64,000 nucleotides of DNA from Arthrobotrys musiformis (Eukaryota > Ascomycota > Orbiliomycetes > Orbiliales > Orbiliaceae): contig JAVHJL010000006.1 in NCBI GenBank assembly GCA_036971715.1, forward strand, positions 2,790,001-2,854,000, written 5' to 3'. Under the pieces are notes generated by a model. That model was not told the DNA's origin. It saw only the letters and a list, made by a program, of their open reading frames with translations, and searched no databases. The translations under genes and the position numbers were made by a program. This document shows, piece after piece, positions 24,586-35,630 of the stretch (its first letter is position 1; each line of letters opens with the position of its first letter).

Positions 24586-25445
24586 ATGGCGGACTCAAAA
24601 CCCTCATCAAAACCAAATTCGCAACTGCAAATTAGCAGACTCGAAGTCGCAGACATCGACGCAGCAATCACCACAATTCAACTCGCCTTCGCGGGTGACC
24701 CATTCGCAGATTGGATCTATGACCGCTCGAAATTCTCGCCGAAACGGAACCATGCCTCGCTTACAATTCGTATGAAGTGGGGTATGAGGAACGGTCATAT
24801 CTACGTTGCGCATACGCCCGAGCGTAGATGCGCTGGTGTGGCGATGTGGGTTGGGCCGAAACCGCTAGATGAGAAACCTACCTGGGACGATTGGTGGCAG
24901 GACTGGATGTTGTGGTTCAGGCAATTGGGCATGAATACCCGCTTTGGGAGGGGTGGATTGAAAGTCGAGGTATATCTCCCATCCGCATTGTCTCCTTTTG
25001 GCTTTGGGGGCTGACATATAAATATTTTTTGGAACAGCGCTACTACCTCTGGAAAGAATCACAATCAAAACTCCAATCCTCAGTCTGGACAAATCCAGAG
25101 GGCTATTGGTTTTGCAATATCCTCGCGATCCACCCGGATTGTCAAGGAAAAGGCATCGGGAAAAAACTGATGCAAGAAGTCTTCGATATTGCTGACGCAG
25201 AGGGCGTACCGTGTTACCTCGAAAGCTCGAAGTTTGAGCCGAACGTTAAGATTTACGAAAGGATGAAGTTTCGATTTGTGAGTGATATCAAGTGTGATGA
25301 CGGAAACGGCACTTGCACTTTGTTTAGCATGATCAGAGATGCCCCTGCGATTAAGGGCGGGGAGGACGAAAGTACTAGTGAATCTAGTGAGGCTGAGGGA
25401 TCTGGAAAGGATGTTGACATCCTTCCCGATGCTGTTATTCCTTGA
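24586..25445 (+). CDS. GNAT-family N-acetyltransferase
   Basis: Predicted acetyl-CoA-dependent acetyltransferase; acceptor unknown. Two exons, 24586-24969 and 25038-25445, joined in phase 0 across a 68-nt intron (GTATAT...AACAG), give 263 residues. ATG chosen because it follows CCCAGC and opens the conserved N-terminus. The N-terminal part (LEVADIDAAITTIQLAFAGDPF, residues about 20-41, then DRSKF) is typical of a fungal GNAT subfamily. Motif A is NILAIHPDCQGKGIGKKLM, near residues 153-171, with the acetyl-CoA pyrophosphate loop Q-G-K-G-I-G. The segment VPCYLESSKFEPNVKIYERMKF is the usual GNAT C-terminal half. The last about 35 residues are Ser/Glu/Asp-rich and probably disordered. Convergent with the dehydrogenase downstream. 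Confidence 0.88.
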
Positions 25446-26391
25446 ACGATGAGCCTTGGGTAACGGCAGCGAAGAGGAACCTGGAAGAAATGCTCCAAGA
25501 TAATTTGGGGTTTTAAATTTGCGACAGTCTTTTCCGCGATTATCTCTTTTCTTTCTTTCTTTATATCTTTGTCTTTGACCAAGCATCTGATCTTCGAAGC
25601 GACAAAAAACGAGAAAAGAGAAAAAAATAAAAACAAGCACAACAACCGGCGCAAATATCTTCGAATGGGAAGAAACGGATGGGATATACCCTACGAAATA
25701 TACCTGCATTGAGTTTGATAGTGGGAAAGGGGTTCTTGGGGGCAAATCAATTGTTCTTTGAGTTAATCTTTTTGTTTTTTTTGGTTCTGTTTTTTACGAT
25801 CTATCGAGGGGCGTGCGAGAAGCACTGGTGGGAGATGTCGATACCCCCCGGCCATGCGGCTTTTGTCCTTGCTACTCAGGTATTTTTCTTTATCCTTTTG
25901 TACTACTGCAGTACTGGCGATATGAAGCCTTTAACAATATTGTATATCACAACGAGAAAATCTCAAATTACTTCTAGCTATGGAGGGGTGGAACACTCCT
26001 TAACAGGCAGACATGATCATATGAAAATTAACTCTTCTGAATCAAGATGGCAGATGGCTATGTGAAAACCCCTGCACGCCGATATCGCCGCTGAAATTCC
26101 GGAGCTGAATAATATATCTATCCCCTCTGGCCAATGCACTCCGATGTAAATTCGTTAGATTAACGCTATTGGCTTGAGACTCGCTCGTGTGGGTACTATA
26201 CACAAATCTGTAATATTTTAGATGATAACATCGCCTTATTATGAGATATATATGCCGACAGGACCAACATGCTGAGTGATCAATGCCGATTGATGTATCT
26301 CCAACGGATAATAAACCTTCAATGCAATCCTCTCTTTCTATATTTAGCGCTTGTATACCCGTGCCCTGGTTTCTAGAAACTCGAGACCAAA
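25446..26391. other. Intergenic region between two convergent genes
   Basis: 3' flanks of the acetyltransferase and the dehydrogenase. T-rich and A-rich runs; open frames are shadows or of low complexity. No gene or structured element recognised. Confidence 0.6.
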
Positions 26392-27367
26392 TCACTGGAA
26401 GTTCACAAATGCACCGCCGTCTATTTTATAGTAGGGTTAGTAAGATATACTGGATTTAAAGGGAGGTTCTGCTTCATGACTTACCGACCAATAGCTGCGC
26501 TCCAGTCTACATTATCGATCAGAGACGGAATTAGCCTTCCATTCTACTCCAAAAGAAAAACAGAGCGATATGAAAAAGAGATTTACTGACCATATATCTC
26601 GAAAGGTCACTTGCCAAAAACACGACAGGCCCTGCAATATCCGTTGGGTGCCCCAACCTCCCTAGCGCCATTCTCCCTTCCATATACTTCCTCTTCTCTT
26701 CATCCTTCAGGTCCTCCTCGTTCAGCCTTGTCCGGATTACACCCGGTAGTATAGCATTGCACCTGATTCCATACTGGCCCAGAGCACACGCCGCACTCTG
26801 CATTAAACTCAAAACACCCGCTTTTGTAGGCGTGTAATGTGTCTGCCCCGCTCCACCAACTAAAGCGGAGATAGAGGATATAGCAATGATACTACCACCC
26901 TTCCCAAATGACTTCATAGCGTTCGCAGCAGCCTGAGTGGAATAATACGCCCCATCCATATTCACCGCCCTATGCTTCTGGTACAACTCCGGGGGCAACG
27001 ACAGGAACTCATGGAAATCACATATCCCGGCGTTAGAAACGAATATATCCAATTTCCCGAATTTTTCTATTGTCTTGGCAATAAACTCCGTCGATGTTTC
27101 GGGCTGGGAGATATCGCCTGTGACGCTTAGCAGGATCGAGTCAATTGTTGTGGGGTCTGAAAGCGTAGCTGCGATTTCGGATTTTAGGGAATCGAAGGAA
27201 GCTTTGGAGAATGCGTCGTCCAGGTGGTTTATAGAGACGGTGGCGCCTTGGTGGATTAGTTCTTTGACTATGGCACGGCCGATACCCGTTACGCCCCCGG
27301 TTATGGCGGCGGCCTTATTGGCCAGGAGTGTGGTCGTTGGATACGGCTGGGGTTCGTATGTAGACAT
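26392..27367 (-). CDS. Short-chain dehydrogenase, probable L-rhamnose-1-dehydrogenase
   Basis: Classical SDR. It would oxidise L-rhamnose to rhamnonolactone with NAD(P), the first step of the fungal non-phosphorylated rhamnose pathway. Exons 26591-27367, 26485-26506 (22 nt) and 26392-26420 (29 nt) give 275 residues; the ATG gives MSTYEPQP. Cofactor motif AITGGVTGIGRA is near residues 21-32, VSNAGI follows, the active site is ISSISALVGGAGQTHYTPTK (Ser and YxxxK), and IRCNAILPGVIRTRLNEED is characteristic of rhamnose dehydrogenases. The tiny exons complete the end, TGAQLLVDGGAFVNFQ, which matches the usual SDR C-terminus. Substrate rests on remembered similarity to yeast Rha1-type enzymes. No lactonase, dehydratase or aldolase of the pathway is adjacent, so pathway membership is inferred. 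Confidence 0.85.
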
Positions 27368-29570
27368 TTTGTATTGTGATAATTGTGTGGAATGCGCACG
27401 TCTAACTAAAGCTACGCTATGGGACGAGTGGAATGTGGATAGATACGATGAAGTATATTTATGCGGAATGGCTATAATTCCATGAAAGGAGGGGTTAATC
27501 AATATATGGGTTTTTGCGGGGTGGGAATTTGAAATGGAAACATCGTCTCGACCGGGAAACCTTAAGCTTAGCTTTTTAGTTTGGTGTTGATCCGGCGGAT
27601 AGTCCCACAATTTCTCGTCTCGAGCTCGTCTCGACGACTTTATCTGTGGACCCCCGGCAAAACCAACAACACTGATTGGTGGATATCGGAGCTATAGCTG
27701 ATAAAGGGCGTGCGGGAGGGGTGACAGCTGGATTCGAGTTAACTTCTAGATGTATCATTCGAAGCTTCTTTTCTCGCCAGGGATTTATTTCAACCGTGGC
27801 AATGGAACGGACCGACTAGGTTGCATGAAATTTGCATGAGATATGAAGTTATCGATATCGATCATGCTTCCTTTACCCCGTACCCCCAATCGGCCCAAGC
27901 TAACCCGGCGCCGAAACTCCAGTCTAAGCATTGATGTGGGGCTAGCTAGCTTATAAAATTTGATAACGCGCTAATGTTTATCGAGTATATGCATTTGTAT
28001 ACTCTAAATATGGGCGTATCTTACACAATTAGATTCTAAAATTCTGAAAAGAAGGCAGCTTATAATTATGAGGGGCTTTCACTGTTCACAGTGTGACAGG
28101 CTATGGCTAGAGCACTTCTATAGCTCCTCTCCATATATTACCTGGAAATTGTCTTCTAAGAGTGAAGAAGTGACCTATAAGACACTAATTTTAAGTGTGA
28201 GGCTTGATACATGGGCTGTTATTATTGTTGTTGTTATAAGGTTACCGTGGTTATAGCCTCAAATCCAGGCGCCCGTGGTTATTCTATATAACTTTTATGT
28301 GCATGCATGCGAATAAGATCGTAAAGAATAGGGTCCTGTATTTTGTTTGTCTTGCCTTTCCGCTTCTTCTTTTTATTCCTGCTAGGCTAGTATATACGTT
28401 GGTGGTTAAGTCCATAATATCGTCACTGATAAGAATATTATAGCGTTCGCAAACAAGTAGCGGCTGTAGATGGACTGGTAGTCGGATGTTAGCCGGGAAT
28501 TACATCTATTTTGCTTCACGGGCTATATGCGGTCTAGGCACGATACCAAGTTGTATACTTATATATTATAAATTGCTGAAATCAGCGTAATATATCATAT
28601 AAAGTCAGCCACAGGATCCTACAGCCGTTCCCCTAAATGGCTCTACAGCCCTGGCGCGTCCAATACCTACAATTTAATAACTATAACTAGTCTGCCTATA
28701 TATCTAGCCTAAATAACACGGTTGTCTCGTACCCCGGGGTTGTACCACCTGGGCGAATACACTGCTAGAGGCCTGTCTTAGTTTAGTTGTATCTTGCTCC
28801 GGATTTGTTTTATGAAGTGGTTATTACACTTTTCTAAAAACCACTAGCTCCACCATTAAACTAAGATTGATCAGTTCTCGTATTGAGATTATTCAAACAA
28901 TAAAAAAAAATCTCAAATTTAACCCTTTCTTGGTCTCGTATACTTGCCTCGAAAACTAAACTGTAGTGCAATTTAATGTCAACAATATCGCCTGCGCTAA
29001 TGGCTGGCAAGATATGCATATGTATATGGCCTCTGACTATAGTACTATCTAGTCCTGGGTTGCATCTACCCCTCGTAAATTAATCGGCGATCCTTATGTT
29101 AAAAGCACTTTGATCGGCGCAAGTATATATCATGATATCCTTTCTATACATAGAATTCGACAGGTCTGGATGAGCTTTAACCAATATTTAATGTGTCTAA
29201 TTATCGACACATCGCCGTGGCGCATCAGAGTACCAAGCTCGAGCTCGACCGACAATTGCACAATACGTCAATTAGGTATATTGGTTTTAAAGCCCTTTTT
29301 TTGAATCCTAGCCATACAATTTAAATTTCGAAGGGTATGCTGTGGTATATATATATGACATAGTGTAGAAGTATATGAAACGGCTGGATCCGAGTCCGTA
29401 AACCTGGTAGCCTCGTCAGGAGTGGGGTAAGAGGATCAGTGTGTTGCATGTTGGGATTTCTATATATAACATGCCCATGAGCTGCGTATAAATGCTATAT
29501 ACCATCTATAGTATATTGTAGATAATAGCCAATCTTCATTCGTATTCCGACTCTAAGGCCCCTACTCACT
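27368..29570. other. Gene-free, AT-rich region upstream of the NLR
   Basis: About 2.2 kb. The first 400 nt is the dehydrogenase promoter. From 27.95 kb onward the DNA is AT-rich with TATAT runs and many stops in all frames, like the 19.8-22.5 kb remnant, suggesting decayed repeats next to the NLR gene. No intact mobile element or RNA gene seen. Confidence 0.5.
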
Positions 29571-32500
29571 ATGGCACCCTCATTAGTTTTAAATTTCAGC
29601 TGGTCGGCAAGGATGAGACTACTGGCAATTCTTTTCCTTCCAGCTGTCTGCTGCGGCGCGTACGCATTAGTTTCCCAGCGCATTCGTCGGCGTCGTATTG
29701 GTCGCCCAGATGGCATTGTCATGCTCTACCCTGGAGAGGGTGATGACCTTGAGTTTGAGTAACGTTACAGCATTTAATCCAGGTGCTAGGCTAACAGGGT
29801 GCTGACATGAAGTATTCGAAATCACGTAGCATTGTGGCCGTGCATGGTCTCGGAGCGAATCCTGAGACGACTTGGACCGTGCGGCATAGCAAGTCTCAAT
29901 CTAATAGAGCTACCGTTGGTTCATCTCGGATTGGCGAGTTGGAGGAGGGCTTGGGTCGCATCAATTGGCTTAGGGATGAAGGGTTTCTGAGAACCGATTT
30001 CAAGCGGTGCAGGGTGCTATCTTTCGCATACAATGCAGATTGGCTTCTAGACGCAACAGTTGATACGGCTAAAAACAGAGGACATCAGCTACTACGCAAG
30101 CTTAACGAGTTCAGAGAGAGAACAAAGGTGCGTTTCCCATGATTGGACCTAGGACATGTCCTAACTATTAGCAGAGGAAGCCTCCAATCATATTTATTGG
30201 ACACAGTTTCGGCGGTATTGTTATTAAATATGTAAGGTCGCATACCTAGCTTTTGGTAGTGCCTTGATTTGCTTCTAGGCATCGAAGCTGATACCTTGGA
30301 GGCCTACTGTCGAGCAAACCGCTCCAATTCTGCGACGCCTGGGGACGAGACCAGTCCCGACGAGTATCTGGATATTTCTCAGAAAACTGCCGGGATCATC
30401 TTCCTAGGCACGCCTCACGAGGGTTCAGAGGCTTCTTGGATAGCCGGCTGGCTAGCCAAACTGACCTCATTCTCCGGATCTGACGCGGTTCTCCTGAGCC
30501 TCCTCGAGCATCATAGCTCGCAGCTCTCCGATCTTCGAGATGAGTTCTCCGAGGCTGTGGCATCCCCGGCTCAGGACAGTCGCCTGAAGCTGTATTCTTT
30601 CTTCGAAACGAAGAAGAGCTATCCATATGGTATTCCACTGGGCGTGGTACGTATATAGTCATACCGGACTTGTTTTCTAATAGCTAAGAGGCCGGTCTTA
30701 GATCGTAGGCCGGGACTCCGCTACCCTCGAAAGGGGTATTTCAGTACCCATCTCTAAGGATCATTCCGGTCTAAACAAATGTAAAAGTCGGGATGACATT
30801 CTGTACAAAGAAATTTGCACAGCGATTCGCGGAATTCGGGACGCTTCTAAACAACGGATTCTAAGTAAGACCGGCGCTATCATATATCCACACACCAGCT
30901 CGCCATGGACTTTAACAAATTCTAATTAATACAATAGGAAACGACAAGGTTCTTCGCTGGATCGGCGGTTCTGACTACCATGGATATATTTCCCAGCACA
31001 AACTCATCAGAATGAAGCTTCATCGATATGGTGGTTTGGGCACATGGCTGCTCAAGTCCCCCCAATTTGGGTCTTGGGAGAACAACTCGAGCGATGCGTG
31101 GCCGGTATTTTGGCTTCGTGGCGGTGGTAAGTTATCTACTCGTGTATCTGCAGCGCGGCCCTTTTGGACGGTAAACAGCTAATCAAGAGCTAGTTGGTAC
31201 TGGGAAATCTTGTTTAAGGTACAACATCGCTCAAACTGATGGGACTGCGCTCAAGCTTCATTTGCTGGGCAGTTGCTTTTACTAACAGCTACCCAGCTCC
31301 CAAGTAATCGAGTGGTTTAGACAACATCATCTCCGGGAAGAACAGCACCTAGCCTACTACTACTGCTCTGAGAATGTCGGGAGCGATGATGTACTTCGAT
31401 CCCTTGTACTTCAACTAGCGCTGTCTGCGGACGCCACGACAGTTGATCGCCTGGTCGCCGACATATACGACTCTGGAAACCGATCTAAACAGCTAGAAAT
31501 AGATACGGAGACCTACAAACTGTTGGAGAAGCTTGTCAATCGACATACTAAGGTTGTCATAGTTGTTGACGGACTAGATGAGTGCAAGGAGCCACTCCGT
31601 CTGCTCCAGGTTCTCCACGACATCCAAGTTGCTTCTAACCAGAAACTTAAGCTGTTTCTATCCAGCCGAATGCATATCAAAGTTGAAGAAAAGTTTCGCA
31701 ATTTCAATGGAGTTATCATTAATGAAGGTATCACTTCTGAGGACATGGCTCGGTACATCGATTTAGAGGTGCGACACTCAGAAAATCGCCTACTGAACGG
31801 CGCATACCCTGATCTTGAGAACAGATTATCTCAGGCGTTGACGGATAATTCTCAGGGGATGTATGTTACACCTCGGAACTAAGATGATGGCTTGATACAA
31901 CCTCTCTGACACCCTCGATAGGTTCCGATGGGTTGAGCTTCAACTCGCCATTTTTTTCTCAGAAGATCACCCCTTCGAAGAAGTTGAAGATGTGGAACGG
32001 GAGATTTCTAGCCTTGAGGCCAGAATGGCCCCGATACCCAGTCTGAATGCGGCTTACCACACGCTCTACATAAGACACAGGCCCGCTGCTCAAAGCGTCG
32101 TCAAGAATGTTTTTAGATGGCTATTGTGTTCGATACGCCCTTTGACCTCTGCAGAGCTCACAGCAGCGGTGCTTCTTTCACAAGAATGCATAAGAGCTCA
32201 GGAGGGACCCAGTACGACCCTTGATGGAATTACGGAAAGCAAGATCCTTCGGCTCTGCAGCAATTTCGTTGTTTTGGAGAACCAGTCAAAGGTATTTCAG
32301 TTCGCTCACTTCTCTGTACGAGAATATCTTCTGTCCGAAGATGATTTTGTACTCTCTACATGTCACTCTATTGCGGCGGAGACGTGTCTCTGGCATATCT
32401 ACGAGCGAGGTGCTATCTACGACGCCTTAGAGAACTACACATACTATGCTTGGATTCGACACTGTTCATCTGCCGGTTCTGATAACAGGAAAAAGGGGCA

Positions 32501-35048
32501 TCTTCGACAACTTCTCGAGCATTTTTGTCGTCACCATTCGGAGGATCTCGAAGATAGGTGGTTGGAAGAGATTTGGCGTGAGATGGCGAATTGGCGCTTT
32601 GACGGAGGCCAGAAAGTTTATGGATGCACTCGGAAATCTCCGGGGGCGCTTTTCATTGCCTGCGCCTACAACCTGGAAGATGTCGTCAAATATTTCCTGC
32701 AAAACGTCGGGAAAAACGAAATAAGCACGTTGAAAAAGACAGAAGCTCTCGAAATGGCCTGCGGAAATGATTCCTACGATGTTGTTCGTTTCTTGATAAA
32801 CGAGGATCAAGGGGCGAAAATAACAGAAGATGTCCTGAAAGCAGCAGTTATGGATAGCAGCAAAGATATAATGTTGCTGGTTTTGGATGGGTGCGATAAT
32901 TCCCTGCTAACATACCAGGTTATCCGCAGTGCGATCCAGAGTCGAAAAGGCGCTGACGCATTGCGATTGATCAAGGCCCGCTTTGGTGGCCGCCTGCTTC
33001 CGATTGACTACGACATCCTAGATGAGGTATTCAAACGTAGAGATAGCTCGGATCAGATGTTGAATGTTATTCTTGACCAAGAGAATTTCCCTCGTCATGC
33101 CATGAGCCACGTTCTCAAAATGGCCGCTTACAGCTGGGGCCCCGCCGCCAGTCTGCTTGAAATTCTCAAACGCTTTCCTAATTCCATAATCACTGAGGAT
33201 ATACTCGAAGGGGCGGCAGGCAATCAGTATGAGGGGCACAGCGCAATGGAAGTTTTATTAAAATATGCACCAGAAGTAAAGATTACTGAGCCTGTTCTAC
33301 GAGCTGCCGTATACAACAATACCATAGGCCCGGAAATCCTAGAACTTCTGTTCAAACGACTGGGGGGAAAATTCATCATCCCACCGCGAATAGTGCAACT
33401 GGCACTCGAAAACTACAATTCCCGCGAACGGGTGGTTCATTTTCTCCTCGAACATCATTCAGAAATTAGCCTGGAAATCACCGAAGGTGTCGTATCGAGA
33501 ACGGCTGCAAACTCTTCGATAGGGAGGGAAGTCATTCCGCTGCTGCTCCGTCACATCCCAGGCATTCCAATTACCGAAGATGTCCTGATGGCGGCAGCGA
33601 GTAATGAAGCTTCTGCGCTCGAAATTTTGGAAACTCTTTTGAGATTTTCGCAAACCGCAGAGATTTCACCAAGGGTGCTCTCAGCCGCGGTCGCGAACGA
33701 ATCACACGCAGTGGAACTAATAGAATTGTTGCTGAAGAGACCCCATGTCGTTAACATGATAACAGATGAGGTAATGAAGGCTGCGGCAAGCAATGAATGG
33801 TGCGGGGATGAAGTTGTCAAGATACTCCTAGTCCATTCAAGATGCCTACGGATCACTAGTCCAATTATTGAAGCCGCCGCAGCAAACTGGAGACGAGGGG
33901 GGAGAGTCTTGCGCCAACTATTCGAGCACGACCCAGAGGTGCAAATCACGGACCACGTCATGGAAACGGCCGCCAGGGTAGGGGGCGTAGGGGGCATGCG
34001 GGTCTTGCTTTGCAGGCGGGCAGGTAAAATTCCAGAGACGTGGTTGAAAGCGGCAGCGGAGAATCCACGATACCTCGAGTATATGTACGGCGGCAGCGAC
34101 TACGACGATTTCATCGAGGGGTACAACAATAGCGAGGCCCTAGGCCCACTCGTACGCATGGCGTTCCACATGCACATGATTGAATTTCTATTAGCGCATG
34201 ATCAGAGCCTCCAAATACCAGAGACAGTCATGAGATCAGCGACATGTTCCAAAAACCATACGGATTGGTATGCGAGTCCAGTGCCATTCCTACTCCGATC
34301 TGGGAGAACCGTTGAAATAGCCGAGGACATTTTGGTACTTGCGGCTGGGAACCGGGGACAGAGTACTGATTTAACCTCGCTCCTGAGCTACGACATAGAT
34401 ATACCAGTTACTGAAAGAGTATTGGTCACTGCGCTGGGCAATGAAAACATCCTTAGCGACACGGTGGAACTATTGTTGAAGCGGTCCGGAATGCCTATCA
34501 CACATGAGATGTTGAAGATTGTTGCCTCGACGGACCATCGGAGCGGCCGCTTTGGTTGCGAGACTGACGACCGCCATCTCATGAAGTTCCTCTTTGAATA
34601 TCAACATGGTCTGGAGATTACCGAGGACATCCTCGAGATAGCTGCTGCGAACGCGAGAAGCACAAAGGAGATATTTGACTTCCTACTTGACAAAAAGAAA
34701 GAAAGTGTGAGAATCACAGAGACGATCCTAATAGTCGCTGCACGGAACCCAAGCATGCAAATTTTAGAGTCTATCCTTGGCTCGGGGGAAGCAATTACAA
34801 TTTCCGACGCAGTACTGGTTGGAGCGGCGGGTAACCAAGGACAGGAAGGGTTTGCGATCCTTGTATTGCTCCTCAAGCAGCTAGAGGATTTGTCTGTCAC
34901 AAAAGAGATGATCGAAGCAGCAGAGCAAAACAAGATCTACGGTAGCAGTATGCTCTGGAAGCTGTGCTTTTATCCAAGGAGGGGCGGGGGTGAGGGTGAG
35001 GAACAACATGAATATGAAGAAGAGGCGGAGGGGAAGGAGGAGAAGTAG
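29571..35048 (+). CDS. NLR-type protein: alpha/beta hydrolase - NACHT - divergent repeat array
   Basis: Predicted fungal NOD-like receptor of the kind linked to non-self recognition and cell death. Nine exons: 29571-29758, 29830-30127, 30175-30231, 30302-30646, 30702-30864, 30938-31126, 31194-31218, 31297-31860 and 31922-35048; 1651 residues, all phases consistent. Order: a short hydrophobic N-terminus (MRLLAILFLPAVCCGAYAL); a SesB/PGAP1-like hydrolase (FDIVAVHGLGANP, serine elbow GHSFGG near 173, IIFLGTPHEGS); a linker DHSGLNKCKSRDD; a NACHT domain with Walker A GGVGTGKS near 413-420 and Walker B VVIVVDGLDE near 507-516; the NACHT-associated FAHFSVREYL near 740; then about 24 repeats. Ends in an acidic tail. 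The acceptor of exon 4 (TTGGAG) is unusual but preceded by CTGAT. Start could instead be the second ATG at 29613. Confidence 0.88.
32637..34990 (+). repeat. In-gene array of about 24 divergent 'ITEDVL..AAA.N' repeats
   Basis: The NLR C-terminus is built of units of about 30-36 residues with a consensus near ITEDVLxAAAxNxxSxxEILxLLLxxxxE. Clear units include KITEDVLKAAV, SIITEDILEGAAGN, PITEDVLMAAASNE, NMITDEVMKAAASNE, EIAEDILVLAAGN and EITEDILEIAAAN. Two-helix units ending in LL are ankyrin-like in length but lack the ankyrin GxTPLHxAA signature. Units have diverged strongly at DNA level, so this is an old array, not a recent tandem expansion. Confidence 0.85.
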
Positions 35049-35630
35049 GTGTGCAAAGGCGAATATCCTGTAAGGGAAACGAAGTTTTAGTGCGAATATA
35101 ATGGTGATAACATATCGTACGTACTTGTATACATACATCTGTTTATTTTGGTGCAGAACTAGAAATGATAAACTTTACTGCAACCTGGTCTCGTCCCCAG
35201 ATTATGAGACTGGCTCCAGTCAGGTATCCGGTTTGGACCTGACCAGCAATATTTCTCAAAACCATTGCATTATCGGTTGGTCAGGTCAATAAATATGTAT
35301 GTACTAGCTAAGCATCATTGTGAACATGTTAACATCTCGTCAATAGCCTCGTAAACCAGATGCAGAGCTGGTCGAAGGCTGGACCTGGCTCTGATCTAAA
35401 AAATCGCCCGATTTCTTCCAGCTTCTCCAATCTCTTGTCCCGAACCCAGACCCTGGGGACCCGATCTCCCCCCTTTAGACGTTAATACATAATGCGGTGA
35501 GATATAGCACTATATAGCTAGGTCTTTTCTTATTCGCTCGCGTCAGCGGTCCTATCAACATTTTGGCCCCACAAAGAGAGTGTTGCTGCCACTATACTAC
35601 ACAGTCTTAGGACCGAGCAGCAAAAAGGCA

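Noticed and set aside
29807..30127. ATG at 29807 as the NLR start
   Set aside because: The MKYSKSRS segment is not typical, whereas splicing 29758 to 29830 in phase gives the family-like FDIVAVHGLG.
30232..30259. A 28-nt intron in the NLR gene
   Set aside because: It restores the frame but is shorter than usual fungal introns and lacks a branch site; the 70-nt alternative ending at 30301 is preferred.
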